A DNA stretch of 64,000 nt from Pyxicephalus adspersus. Its lineage: Eukaryota; Chordata; Amphibia; Anura; Pyxicephalidae. How positions within the stretch are numbered: the stretch's first letter is position 1; each line of letters starts with the position of its first letter. The position numbers and the translations under genes were made by a program. The notes beneath the pieces were generated by a model that made no database searches, was not told the origin of the DNA, and was given only the letters and a program-made list of their open reading frames with translations. This document shows positions 20,701 through 31,485 of the stretch, in pieces. The DNA lies in NCBI RefSeq assembly GCF_032062135.1, contig NC_092862.1:45245715-45309714 (forward strand), in the 5' to 3' direction.

Positions 20701-23466
20701 CTGGATTAAAAATCCCATAAATTATCAAAGCAATTAGTTGTTTACTGCAATCATGTTTGGTATACAAAGAACCATAACAGTTTACCAAATATTTAATTAC
20801 CTACATCTTACAAGATGATCATGACAGACATAAAGAAGCAATTATGACATTAGATATTAAAAGGGAAACCTAGTATTTGATCAATTTGAAAGAAAACATG
20901 AAACTTATTTTATTTTTGAAGTGCATATTTATCACACTGCCAATGTGCAGCAGCAGCTGTTTCAGAGGATTTGTCCCCATAGGTAACTGAACGAACAAAA
21001 TATAAGGAGAGAGGTGTCACACTTACCACTTCCTCACTAAAGCGCAGGTGTCTCTCTCCTGCTTTTTCTTCAGTTTTGACTCTGGGCATGCCTGCACTGC
21101 CGCCATCCCGCAGGCCAATCACTAAAAGGCCTCCTAGTCATCCCCTGGTTGTTTAGTTAGCTCAGAAACAGCACTCCACTAGTGCTGAGCCCTCTAGTTC
21201 TGCTAAGCATTTCCTGTACACTTGTTTAATTCAGTGCTTCCCCTGTCCAGCTCCTCTGTTGTTTCCCAGCCAATTTCCTTGTGCCTCCTGTTGCTTCCAG
21301 TGTCTCCTGTGTCACTAGTATTTGACCCTTGGCTTGTGACCTGACCTCTCTTGCTTGCTTGCTGCCTGCCTCAGCCCCGGCCTTCCTTGACAATTCTTCT
21401 GCTTAGCGATTTGGTAACGTGTATCTTCCTGCCCACCCGGGTGTGCCCAAGGACCACAACATCCTCACCATCATAGGCTCTGGAGAAGACCTGGTTATTG
21501 CTTAGAATCTGCGCCTTGGCCCTTCTCAGGGCTCACACCATTTTTGTGCAAGCTGTAGTGCCCCTTAGTGTCCCTGTCTTCCCAAGCATGACAAGGAGTG
21601 TGTCTTTCCTTTGCCTCATTGAGGTTTGTGGGTTCTAAATAGATCCAAATAGCCTATATAAAAAAGAAAAATATGTTTGCAAATCTCCATAAGGAAAACA
21701 TACCTTAAGAAATGTCTTCCAGGAGCTCTTGTCATAGCACTGTACTGGATTCCTGAAAAAGTCCTGCAGCGACCAGAATTTTCTATATAGGTTGTAATCT
21801 ATGGGAATTGATCTAGAAAGAAACAATGAGATGGTATCCAAAATACTGTATGCTCATTAGTACTAACCAACAAAATGACTTCCCTAGAAAATGCCTGCTC
21901 AGAACCCCGTTGTGAATTCTAAAAACATAGTTCTTTAAAATTCCAGAAGATCAAATGTCTGATTATTTAAATACAAGTCATTCACTTACGAACTATTAGG
22001 TGCTTCTTCATCTCCCATTTCACCTTCCTCAATCTCCATTCCATCTTCACGATCCTCCACTTGCTGTGAAGAAAATAATTTCTTTATCATACATGAAAAA
22101 GCTAAAACACTGTGGTAATTATATGAATATGACACTTACTTTCTGTCCCAGAGTGCTCTCACTCTCATTGACATTATACACTGTGACATTCTCTAAGTTA
22201 AACTGACTCTGCAAATTCAAGCCTTTAAAAAAGAGAAAAAAAAAATATATTTATGAAATGTGTTTATTTAAGAATCATAGTGACTCAGCAGGAGTAATTG
22301 TTTTCCTTCAATTCTCCAAAAACAAATTTTCCAGCAGTTTTAAATGATAAAGGCAGAATCTATTTGTATGTTAGTATCACATTTACATAGTTTTAAATAA
22401 AAAAACTGAAGCTATAAACAGCAATGAATATGAATGCCATCCCTTAGCCAATTTAATACAGTCAAGGGCAAACGCACAAAAAACCTATTAGGCCAACTTT
22501 GTTTTTTAAATCCCTCCTATATGTTGGTTCCTTGAGACCTGAAACTCACCGGATTTTTCTGAAAGGGGAAATAGACGGGCAAGAAATAGTTGAATCCTCC
22601 CACAAAACACTGTATTCTGTGACTTGGACAGTCTCCTCAAAAGGTCTAAAATAAAATCAAAAAGAAGTATTCACTCCTCTATATTCAGATTATGAACTGT
22701 CCCACTGTTGTATTCGTCCATACTACATGATAGTTATTATACAGGGAACAAAACTAACCACTAAAATACTAATTAAGCATAAACATCTGGATATAACAAA
22801 GCAGGAAAAAAGTTAGAACGTATTAAGGGATCTTACCATTACACATTCTTAGCAAGTAGTTTTTGCCAGCTGAATAAAATGTAATCTAAAAAAAGAAAAA
22901 AAAAGTTAATGCTGATCAGATATTTTATGTTTATTACATACTATTACCATAACAATCCAAAATATACATGACAATGGGAAATAGGTGCAAAAAAAAACCC
23001 AAAAAACAAAAATAGTTCATCATTTATCATAAGTGTTGAGCTGCATTCAATAATATTCCTGCATCAGAACCTAAACCTATAATAGATCTTTTGCTACAGA
23101 AAGGATTCACAATCATGACTGGTTAAATAAAACATCATTAAAGAATATGTAAAAGAAATGCTTGTTTTTAGATGAGGTTAAAACTCCCATCAGATTATTA
23201 TTCTCATGCTTGTTGTCCCACTTTCCGCTTCTGTCCAGGAAATGCAACAAGAAATAGGAGAGGGATTTCTTTGCAACAAGGTAAGTTTACATCTTAGAAA
23301 GCTTTCACAGGAACAGGTGTCATCCTGCTCTGGTGACAACTTCCCAATGGAGACAGAGACAACAACAATAACATGACAAGGTGCTTAAATATTCCCCTAC
23401 CGTTTCCTCAAAAATAATAATGATTTTGAGGATGCTCGAAATATAAGGCCTTACCCCGAAAATAAG

Positions 23467-23525
<59 letters not shown>

Positions 23526-23578
23526 CAAAATAGTGCTAGGTCTTACTTTCGGGGTAGGTCTTATTTTCGGGGAAACAG

Positions 23579-23622
<44 letters not shown>

Positions 23623-25223
23623 CATACATACATACATACATACACACACACATGAACAAGAGGTGCTCATTTATAGAAAACGCTATTGATAGACAAAGAG
23701 AAATAGGGGCCAATGGTTCTAAAGGAAATGGAGTCACAAGGAATTCAAGATGAAATTCAGGGTTTGAAGAGCTAAGATGATGTTCCAGGAGATGACGACA
23801 TGACTATATTTGGATAAATGTTGATTTTTGTTCAAGAATAAATGTTGATTGTTGTTCATAAAAAAATAAGACCCCCTGAAAATAAGCCCAAGTGCATTTT
23901 TGGAGCAAAAATTATTATAAGTCACTGTCTTATTTTCAAAATGTTTGCTTTTACAAAAATATATTAAGATACAATAAATCAATTATCAGCCTAATTTAGC
24001 ATTTCATTGTTCTGGCACAGAATCTAGATGTATCATAAAAGCACTTTTACTTACAGATTTCCATGTTCCAACATTTTTCTCGACAAATGTGAAGATTCGG
24101 TCACAGTGGTCAAGAGGAAGACAATCGAGGACATCTCCCAGGAGCACAAAAGGTGTGGTAGCTGTGCATATGCCTTCAAATATAGGTTTACAGATATGAT
24201 CACTGTGTCAGCCAAGATAACATGGCAGCCAAAAGTGTTATAGACCAGCCCCCTCCCAAAATCTCCACCCCAATATCAACATTGCAAATACACACAAACA
24301 TTTAGAAGTGGAAATTCTGCTGGATGTAATGGTCACATGTTAAATGTATGTCATGTTAAGTATAAAAAAAAAATAAAATTGCAGTGTAAAATTTTCTAAA
24401 CAAAAGCAACAAAAAGGAAAACCCAGGTGAGTGTTCAAGTCAGTGTCCACTCAAACCTCAAGCAGTATTAGGAGCACCAACTTCATTACACACATTTCCG
24501 TTTGTGATAACCATTTTTGGTGCTCCATTCTTTGAGCAAAGGAGGGCAGATGTGATTTGTTTTTTTGCTGTGGTGGAATCACAGATATATGTGTAAACTC
24601 ACTTAGCATTGAACACCAAATAATAATAATAATTAAAAAAAGAATTTAAGGAATCTGAGCTCATGATAACATCACCATGCAGAATAATTCAATAGTTTCT
24701 GACTATATATGATGATAGTAGTAGTTTTGTTACAGCAACCATAGGAGGCTACAGCATTATCACTGAAGGTATATTGCTAGTCCAGGTGGGCCTAATAATT
24801 ATGTGGACCTTGTATGTGTTCAAAAGTACAATTCATACCTTCTGTAACTCCATTGATGGCAAGTGAAATAATTGCAAGACAGTTGTCACAAGATGCTTGG
24901 TTAATCTACAAAAAATACAAATATAAAAATGTAATTGACAAATGAATAGAATGAGACAGAGAATAACATTCAAACCTATCTTGTGGATGTAGTGAAACAA
25001 AAAGCAATAGGCGATAATGTTATAATGAATGAGGGATCCTGAAATATGCAAACATACTAAAAATAATTCATTATTTTTTTTTCACTATACATTAGTTCAG
25101 CCTTCCATTGCAATATAGACAATGCTTCCTATATAAGTTGGCTGTATAGAGGGTAGGGAAGTAACTGATAGGGATACATACAGCAAAAAAACTGTGATAT
25201 GTTCTAACCTTTCTAAGGTTTAT

Positions 25224-25258
<35 letters not shown>

Positions 25259-28200
25259 CTACTGCCTGTCGCAGCTGCTTACTTTCCTATTACTCCAACA
25301 ATTTGTTAAGCAGAGAGGACGTTATAAAGAATTCCCTGTGTAACCACTAGAGATGAAATTTACCAAGACTCCCGGAGTTCAGCTTTAAATAACTCATGGA
25401 AAACAACAGCATAAATTAATCTAATTTCCATCCACCACCCCAAAAATTTACATCTCCATCTTTGTATATTATGTAAACCATCTTCTACCAAAAAGTTAAA
25501 AGCCAAAAGTTAAAACATGAGAACGGCATTAAAGTTTATTTGGTTAATGTTGGTAGTTCACTTACAATTTCCTCCTCCAAAACAACCCTGAAAACTTGGT
25601 CAAGGGTCAGCTTTTTCTCATTTTCACTGCAAAACAGAAAAATAAAAAATCATACAGTTGTATGAAATTCACTGAAACAAACTGTAATGTCATGTCTATA
25701 GAAACAGCATTACCTTCCGGCCACCTGACTAAATGTGCTTAACAAATTCTTGATGTTCTTGCTGGCCACAGCTTCTCTGGTGGCATTCTGAGGAATCAAG
25801 CAAAAATAAAAGTTAATACTAAAAGAGAAACACTTGTACATAATTCAGAGTTTCAATTAACAAAATATGAGAAGGTTTACACAAAAATACAGCACAGGGA
25901 TAGCTCATTCGAAATGTACAGTTCAAGTGTAAAATTCTTTTTTTTTAAGCCAACCAAAGAAATTCCTTTTGTTCAGTGTTGAATATTAATGTTATGGCAT
26001 TTGGTTGTTTTTCTTTCCCTTTACCTATTGTTTGTACCCCCGTTAATATGTCACTGATTGTGTATGTTTTGTAAACCTGTTTACTTTACATAAAAAAGCT
26101 CCCAATAAATCATTTAAAAAAAAAAAAATTTACAGCACAGGGCATCTATGGTTTCCGTCTATTACAGCTTAGCAGATTTTTCCTGTTTTCACTGACATCA
26201 ATAGATAATGGATAGCTGGAATCAGATGGAAATGACGTCACCTTTTTTTGCTCCAGTTTTCATCATTTTGGGTTATTTAGCCTCAGTTACCAAACTGCCT
26301 CTGTCTGTGCTTTTCTTTGTAAAAGCTTCAAATATGAATTTTCTAATCTGTATTGGCGCAAAAAATTGGGAAAGCAGATTTGCTGTATACATACATACAT
26401 GTTTGCTAACTATAAAGTTTATAATCCTTTGTAAGAAACACAAGTAGGATGCCACCATTTCTTCTTTGGAGCGTGTTGCCTGGCTGTCATGAGAATGCTT
26501 CACTGACCTGGAACAAGTACAGACATCACAGGTTCCTGACCGTCATCAACTCGTTTTCTGAACAACAATGGCAGCTATATTGTTTCTCTTATGACAGGTG
26601 CACTATATTACATCCAGGGACACTGGCCTGCTTAGTGGGTGCATTTGCAATGTGCAGGACTATCAAGGCAAATGACAAAACATACCATGCCCAATAACAT
26701 GTTTATTCTGTCAGAATTTAGAATCTATCCTAAAGCCAAGTCTGACATCTTTTTATCTCTTCATAGTTCTGGTCTCTCTTATGGTATGATTTGTTAAACT
26801 GAACTCCAGGCAGATAGAAAAGACAAATGAATGTAGCTTTGTCATCATTACGCTATAAAACAAAACTAAAGCCTTAAAAAAAAGTCATCAGGCTGGTATT
26901 ATAGGCCAGTGGTCCCTCAACTTTTGCAGGTCACAGACCACTAAATGCATGGGCTCTGAACCGGCCAGACGGCTGTGGCCCACTAGTGGGCCGTGGACTG
27001 GGGGGTTGGGTAGCCCTGTTTTAGGTGATGTCCCTTCTGCAATAAAATACCCTTACATGCCTGATTGCAACTTCTTAAATACGCTCACCTGTCTAGTAGT
27101 CTGTCGCAGGAACCACCATCTCTTGTCCTGGTTCCAATCTTTGGTCATCTGCAGGATGGTGTAACTCCCAAGCATGGATGTGGGAGTTCAATCAGCCCCT
27201 GCAGCCCAGGAAGATGCCGAGATACCAAACACATCCCGGCATGCACAGCCCAGCATTTTCTTACAAGAAGACAGCAATCAGGCAGGTAAAGGTTTTTATT
27301 GCTGATTTGAAAGAATTTAAATTCAGGTCTAGAGCATTCAGATGTGTGTCCCCACAATGTGAGGAAAGACATCATTGGAAATCATAGTAGCTGTCAAATG
27401 ATTATTGCTGCTCATTTACCTGGGAAGGGTTATGAGGCCATTTCCAAACAATTTAAAGTCCATATTTCTACAGTGAGAAATATTATTCACAAGTGAAAAC
27501 CGGCCAAGAGAGTTGCCAGTTTTCTCAGAAGTGGACATATCAACAAATTCATTCCAAGGTCGTACTGCTCAGAGAAATTGCAAAAAGAAACATCTACATC
27601 TCAGTTTCCCCAGGCCTCAGCATAAGGCGATTTTATTGCAGAGGGCACAATAATGCAATATTGAACCTCCTGATTGTAGAATATTTATTTAACCATCCTG
27701 GCAGTCAGATATCAGAATTGTAAAATGTCAAAGCAATAGATTTGACATTTAAATATACTTATTTTAAATTTCTCAGTAGGTCTAGCCCCCCAGCACACCG
27801 CCGCTGCACGCTCACATGCCTGCCCGGCATCTGCGTCCCCTGGCCTCACGTTCCCAACGTTCACACCCTGGATACACAGAAGCCGGGCAGGCATAGCCGG
27901 GGGACACAGACGCCAGCCGGGCAACATCATGGGACAGACGCCAGCCGGGCAACGTCATGGGACAGACGCCAGCCGGGCATCACAGGGGACACAGACGCCA
28001 GCCGGGCATCACAGGGGACACAGACGCCAGCCGGGCATTGCTGGAGGACGCCGCAGAAAACCAGGATGCTTGTGGAGATGATTCCACCCCCATGTGGCTC
28101 GGGGTTACCACTTTTGGTACTGAAAATGAACACCGAGCCACACTCGGAATTGCCGCCAGGGAGGTTAAGGAACTATAGCTCCTCTTTAAAGTACAACTCA

Positions 28201-28617
28201 TAATAAATGCTGCAGTCTGGACATTTTTATAGAGACACATATACATATATAAATATATATACACACACATTTTATAATCACAGTGCTGTCTGGTGGCATT
28301 TTAAATCTTTGTAACAGATAACACACAGACGATGAGAAATATAAAGGAGATTTACAGAATAGTTAGCAATATTCACATCCAGGACAGCCCAGCCTGCAGT
28401 GTGAATATCCCGGGCACTGCTCGATGGAACTGACGGAGACTGCGGCTTTATAAGTAACTAGTTTCATGTAAGAGGAGGACACAAGACACCCGCATACCAC
28501 ACACAGTGACAACCCGCATACCACACACACTGACAACCCGCACACCACACACACTGACAACCCTCTCACCGTAAATTTACTCCTCGCCTCCTGCAGGCTG
28601 AACAACGGCGGAGACAT
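14496..28617 (-). CDS. THOC1: THOC1 (THO complex subunit 1, p84/HPR1), complete in 21 exons
   Basis: Exons 5' to 3': 28617-28570, 25787-25714, 25626-25566, 24905-24839, 24173-24055, 22885-22837, 22645-22550, 22222-22140, 22063-21990, 21812-21704, 20646-20515, 20059-19959, 19043-18977, 18865-18815, 18732-18662, 18497-18402, 18059-17994, 17462-17379, 16411-16264, 16005-15915, 14791-14496. They total 1983 nt, or 660 residues plus TAA; human THOC1 is 657. All introns are GT-AG and phases close. THOC1 is a nuclear scaffold of the THO/TREX complex that couples transcription to mRNA export. Landmarks: N-terminal [16 protein letters not shown]; an acidic stretch around residues 225-245; the [17 protein letters not shown] block in the tenth exon; a basic [13 protein letters not shown] segment (likely nuclear localisation) around residues 410-425; an acidic run in the twentieth exon; and a C-terminal death domain. 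The start is the only in-frame Met at the position expected from human. Confidence 0.97.
15637..15846. mobile_element. MITE with GCTGCGTACACACGT ends, copy 1
   Basis: The left end AAGCTGCGTACACACGT is mirrored at the right (ACGTGTGTACGCAGCTT). It is non-coding, CpG-rich against an AT-rich background, and lies in the last THOC1 intron. Related copies lie at 19322 and 36525. Confidence 0.85.
15915..16005 (-). CDS. THOC1: THOC1 acidic-tract exon
   Basis: It encodes [11 protein letters not shown] followed by an unbroken run of about ten Asp/Glu residues, then [10 protein letters not shown], roughly residues 533-563. Human has a shorter, similar acidic run here. The run is coded by GAG/GAT/GAA triplets, a tract prone to length change. 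Confidence 0.93.
16440..17172 (+). mobile_element. CR1/L2-like LINE, end of reverse-transcriptase ORF plus 3' tail
   Basis: The + strand encodes fragments such as [36 protein letters not shown] and [20 protein letters not shown], which are typical C-terminal motifs of CR1/L2-type ORF2 proteins. The tail holds the AGCGCTGCGTAAAACGTTGG motif and a TAA-repeat end. Frameshifts and stops show it is dead. It lies antisense in a THOC1 intron, its 5'-truncated end only about 30 nt from the acceptor of the exon at 16411. Confidence 0.85.
17763..17777 (+). repeat. (AC)n microsatellite
   Basis: A short ACACAC run in a THOC1 intron. Confidence 0.8.
18926..18958 (+). repeat. (AAT)n microsatellite
   Basis: About eleven AAT units in the THOC1 intron between the exons at 18977 and 18865. 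Confidence 0.9.
19322..19632. mobile_element. MITE with GCTGCGTGCACACGT ends, copy 2
   Basis: The ends GGCTGCGTGCACACGTTAGA and (inverted) GTTAGACTATGTACACACGT, plus the GTCGTTGGAAAGGATCTTT motif, relate it to 15637-15846. It is longer (311 bp) and non-coding, in a THOC1 intron. Confidence 0.75.
20241..20462. mobile_element. Hairpin MITE, copy B
   Basis: The palindromic halves begin GGGTCTGATTTATTAAAGTT and end AAGCTTTATTGAATCAGGC. It is in the THOC1 intron immediately before the exon at 20515, about 50 nt from that exon's donor. Confidence 0.85.
23472..23522 (+). repeat. (TA)n microsatellite
   Basis: About 25 TA units in THOC1 intron 5. A second run plus CATA repeats follows at 23580-23646. 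Confidence 0.95.
23580..23646 (+). repeat. (TA)n-(CATA)n compound microsatellite
   Basis: TA units pass into CATA units and a short CA run. Confidence 0.95.
25229..25257 (+). repeat. Poly-T tract
   Basis: About 29 T in a row, in a THOC1 intron. Confidence 0.9.
25975..26130 (+). mobile_element. Probable LINE 3' end with AATAAA and poly-A
   Basis: A T-rich stretch leads to CTCCCAATAAATCATTTAAA and an A run, the arrangement of an L1-type 3' UTR. No ORF remains. It lies in THOC1 intron 1. Confidence 0.4.
26907..27018. mobile_element. Short hAT-like non-autonomous element
   Basis: It starts CAGTGGTCCCTCAAC and ends with GGTTGGGTAGCCCTG, roughly inverted. Flanks TTATAGGC and TTTTAGGT match at 6 of 8 positions, consistent with an aged 8-bp duplication. 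It is 112 bp. Confidence 0.6.
27310..27650 (+). mobile_element. Tc1-like transposon fragment
   Basis: It is closely similar to the 5' part of the Tc1-like element at 31486-32791, sharing CCATTTCCAAACAATTT, the TCAGTTTTCTCAG-type region and CATATCAACAAATTCATTCC in the same order. The 3' half with the catalytic motifs is missing. It lies in THOC1 intron 1. Confidence 0.75.
27693..28164. mobile_element. TTAA-flanked non-autonomous element with minisatellite
   Basis: TTAA at 27689-27692 and 28165-28168 bounds it. The ends are CCATCCTGGCAGTC and, inverted, CTCCCTGGCGGCAATTCC. It shares the GTGTGGCT(C/T)GGGGTT.CC right portion with 29850-30185. The interior carries GACGCCAGCCGGGCA repeats. Confidence 0.8.
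27907..28047 (+). repeat. GC-rich minisatellite, five units
   Basis: GACGCCAGCCGGGCA occurs five times at about 28-31 nt spacing, joined by variants of TCACAGGGGACACA. The sister element at 29850 has only one comparable unit. Confidence 0.85.
28486..28562 (+). repeat. Minisatellite next to the THOC1 exon 1 donor
   Basis: Three copies of a 26-nt unit (CCCGCATACCACACACAGTG plus ACAA) in the first 90 nt of THOC1 intron 1. On the - strand the unit is TG-rich (TGTGTGGTATGCGGG). Confidence 0.85.
28570..28617 (-). CDS. THOC1: THOC1 first coding exon
   Basis: ATG at 28617-28615 opens [16 protein letters not shown], the counterpart of human MSPTPPLFSLPEARTRFT with two residues fewer. The donor is ACG|GTGAGAGG, phase 0. 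A short tandem repeat begins 8 nt inside the intron (lower coordinates). Confidence 0.93.
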
Positions 28618-28780
28618 ACTGCACGAATTCTACAGCCTGTGTCGCTTGTTCATGACGACACCACAGAGAGCCGCGCTGCCGGAAAGGAAGGATACTTCCG
28701 GTATGTAGGAGACGCTCTATCCAAAAATTGCTGGTACAGACCCGGATGTTGTGGTGGGCGGAGTTATAGAATCACCTCAG
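28618..28780 (-). promoter_or_regulatory. THOC1 5' UTR and probable core promoter
   Basis: Upstream of the ATG the sequence becomes CpG-richer than its surroundings. ACTTCCGG at 28694-28701 (CCGGAAGT on the - strand) is an ETS-family core, another ETS-like CCGGATGT lies at 28742-28749, and GGGCGG at 28756-28761 is a GC box. There is no TATA box at a clear distance. This fits a housekeeping promoter; the start site is not defined. Confidence 0.55.
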
Positions 28781-29689
28781 AATGTGTAGGTGCTGGAGAC
28801 ATGTCATAGAGTTGTATTTACATCATCACCTCATTCTATGAATTGGGCTGAATAAGTGAGAGTGTTGTAGCATGACTCTTGGTTTTGGGTTTCAGTGTAC
28901 AGAGATAACAGAGGCCTGTGCTTAGAGGATCTCTGCTGAACTTCTCATTCATTGCCTGGTCTGCACGTGACGCAATGCTCCTGTGACGTCATAATAGGTC
29001 TTTACATTACCAGAGGCAGAAGGGCACCCAGTGTCACCTCCTGCAGATTACCTGTGGGATTACAATGCCTTCATCAATCAGAAATGAGTGGGAAGTCATT
29101 GTGACATCATAGATAACTGCTCTGCTTTGTAGATTAAACAATACCTGGAGATACCGGTACTTTCATCATTCTAGGGGTGACAACGCTGCAGGGTCTGCAG
29201 AAAATCCTCGCAGTGTTGTCACCCTCAACAGCCATTAATGATCGCACTGCTACCATCCTTAAAGTGTATCTAACCCAGTGAATGTAATATATTCCACATA
29301 TGGTGGCTGCATTCTTTTATTTTTTACCTGGTGTCCCCATAATTGGTGCACTTCCTGTGCAAGGGTGACAATACCCAGCCACCTTACTGTATCTAAAGAT
29401 AGGCAGCCCCCCCAGGAATTATTAATGATAGGTTTTATAGACCACAGCGAGCTGGGAACAATACTAATAGCAGCTAACTGGGTTGGGGAAGGAAATTATT
29501 AACTCACAAGTTTTCTGGCAGGATCCTAATTTTTTAGTATATTTAACTGATAAAAAGAAAACTATGACTTGTGTGAAGCCTGATAAAGGGTTCTTTGATT
29601 CATCCTGAATGTTGCATCTATAACAACTTACAGCGTACCTTAACTCAATATCTTTATGTAAAGGAAAGATGTAAATTATTTAAAAGGGT
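28781..29689. other. Upstream flank of THOC1, nothing recognised
   Basis: Intergenic sequence without a supportable gene or a repeat with clear ends. Confidence 0.5.
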
Positions 29690-30420
29690 GCAGCACCCCC
29701 CCCCCCCCCCCTTTCAGTTTTCAAAACTCAATGGAAGCGCAGCAGTGCCTCTTGGGATACTCACATCACGCATCCCGGGAGGCTCTGGGTGCTCCATCTG
29801 TGCATGCCCTAATCTTGGACATGAGCAGAAGAGACATTTTTTCTAAGAACCTGCCTGGCAGTATGCATATTAAGTATTTTTAAATGTAAAAGCGGTACAT
29901 ATAAAAATACTTAGTATTTTAAATTTCCTGCCTGGTCCCGCCCCTAGCCACACACTCGCAAGCAGATGCCCGGCCGACATCTGCTTCCCCTGGCCTCGCA
30001 TCCCCAACATTGACACGCCGAGGACACAGATGCCGGTCGGGCATCACTGGAGGACGCCGCGGGCACCACTTACCATGCAAGCTGTTTAAACTCCCTGGCA
30101 ATTCCACCCCGAGTGTGGCTTGGGGTTGCCGCTTTTGGTATGGATAATTTACCCTGAGCCACACTCGGGATTACCGCTAAGGAGGTTAGGGGAAAAAAAT
30201 GCCGCAGTGAGATCAGCTCTCTTTTTTTTACTCTCCACTGCAGGGTAAGTCACCCAATCTTGCACCTGTGCAGTGATGGAAGAGAATAGAAGACAAGATG
30301 GAATTCCAGGACGATGCAGGACCGGATCGTGGGAAGGACCAGCACCATTGAGGGATCTGCAGGATTAAAGTGTGATTTTTTTGTTTTCAGTTTAGTTCCT
30401 CTTTAGGGTGCAGCTGAACT
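29690..30420 (+). mobile_element. R1 family non-autonomous element, split by a TTAA-family insertion
   Basis: The two halves, 29690-29849 and 30186-30420, match consecutive parts of the sister copy at 43030-43758: the GGGAGGCTCTGG...TGCTCC block, then TGAGATC.GCT, GCACCTG.GCAGTG, GGGATCTGC and TTTTCAGTTTAGTTC. The halves are separated by the element at 29850-30185. A poly-C run lies near its left end. Confidence 0.75.
29850..30185. mobile_element. TTAA-family element nested inside R1
   Basis: The ends CCTGCCTGGCAGTATG and, inverted, CCTCCTTAGCGGTAATCC match the terminal pattern of 27693-28164. It shares the CGAGTGTGGCTTGGGGTTGC block with that copy. The flanks have drifted from TTAA. Confidence 0.75.
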
Positions 30421-30867
30421 CATTGCTGCGGGTGAGCTGTTGCCATAATGGATTAGTATTCACAGCATAATTACTGATCACCTTTATCTTAGTGCCCTGT
30501 AGTGAAAACAGGTAAAGGAATTTGTCGAACCTGCAACCCCCCCCTCAAGCTGCCATCTTCCTCACCATGATCCTTTTCACCCATTGGGCAGCCGATGATG
30601 ATGTACCCTCTGCATATGTGCCATTGTCCTGGTATTTAGTTCCATTCTCAGCAGTGCCAGGAATAGAGCGGGCTCAGTACTACATGGCACATGCGCTGTG
30701 CAGGGTAAGCACAAAATAAAAAGCCAACAAGATCTGGGTAAAAGTTTTTTGGCAGAAGAGACTTTTCATGTCTGCTCTGCCAAACGCTTCTACCTCAATA
30801 ATTGAAGTTCCACTTCAATTTTACCAAATAAAGGTTATCACCAGCACTCCAAACTGTTTTCTTTTAT

Positions 30868-31290
30868 TGATGGTTAAAACTGAACTGAACTAAACTAAAA
30901 ACAAAAAATTCACACCTTTATTCCTGCAGATCCCTCAATGGCACTGGTCTCTCTTGTGATCAGGTCCCACGTCGTCCTGGGATTCCTCTTCGTCTCGGCA
31001 CAGTGGAAGCACCAGGCGCCACCATCTTCTGCCTCTTCTTCCGGTCTTCTTGCACCATTGGGTGATGTACCTGCTGTGAAGGGGGAAAAAAAGAGAGCCA
31101 ATCTCACTACGCTTGCGTGAGATCAGCATCTCCTTCGCCTTGGTGGAAAAGATGCCCCTTCTACTCATACCTAAGATTTGGGCATGCGCAGAAGGAACAG
31201 CCAGAGCCTCCTGGGATGCATGATGTAGGTCATAACGCTGTGATCAAGACTTAAAGGGGCATATACTTTATTTAGAAGGGTTGTCTACTC
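30868..31290 (-). mobile_element. R1 family element, inverted copy
   Basis: Read on the - strand it runs through GGAGGCTCTGGCTGTTCC, GCATCTTTTCC, TGAGATTGGCTCTC, CCATTGAGGGATCTGCAGGA and an A/T-rich end with TTTAGTTTAGTTCAGTT, in the same order as the copies at 29690 and 43030. Confidence 0.7.
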
Positions 31291-31485
31291 TTCTTTGTAA
31301 AGTAAAAATGTTGAGTTTAGGTATGTTTTACCATGGTACAACACTGCACACACAATGAACATACAATACATTAAAATAAACAGCAGGTGTCAGTGTTGAG
31401 AGGATTTCTATTATACAATCCATTAAACAGTGCTAGGAATAGATAGGTATAGGACATTATACATTTAAGTAACTAATGTGCTAGT

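Larger units (their letters stand above)
23400..23960. mobile_element. Repeat with double (TA)n microsatellite, hAT-like remnant
   Basis: ACCCCGAAAATAAGC and, further on, GGTAGGTCTTATTTTCGGGG are inverted relatives, a pattern I associate with non-autonomous DNA elements. Two long TA runs (about 23472-23522 and 23580-23618) and a CATA run (to about 23646) interrupt it. Another related piece, GCAAAAATTATTATAAGTCA with GTCTTATTTTC, lies near 23900. Confidence 0.6.

Noticed and set aside
27742..28203. 153-codon ORF over the GC-rich minisatellite
   Set aside because: It is open because the repeat unit lacks stops. The peptide is merely the translated repeat.
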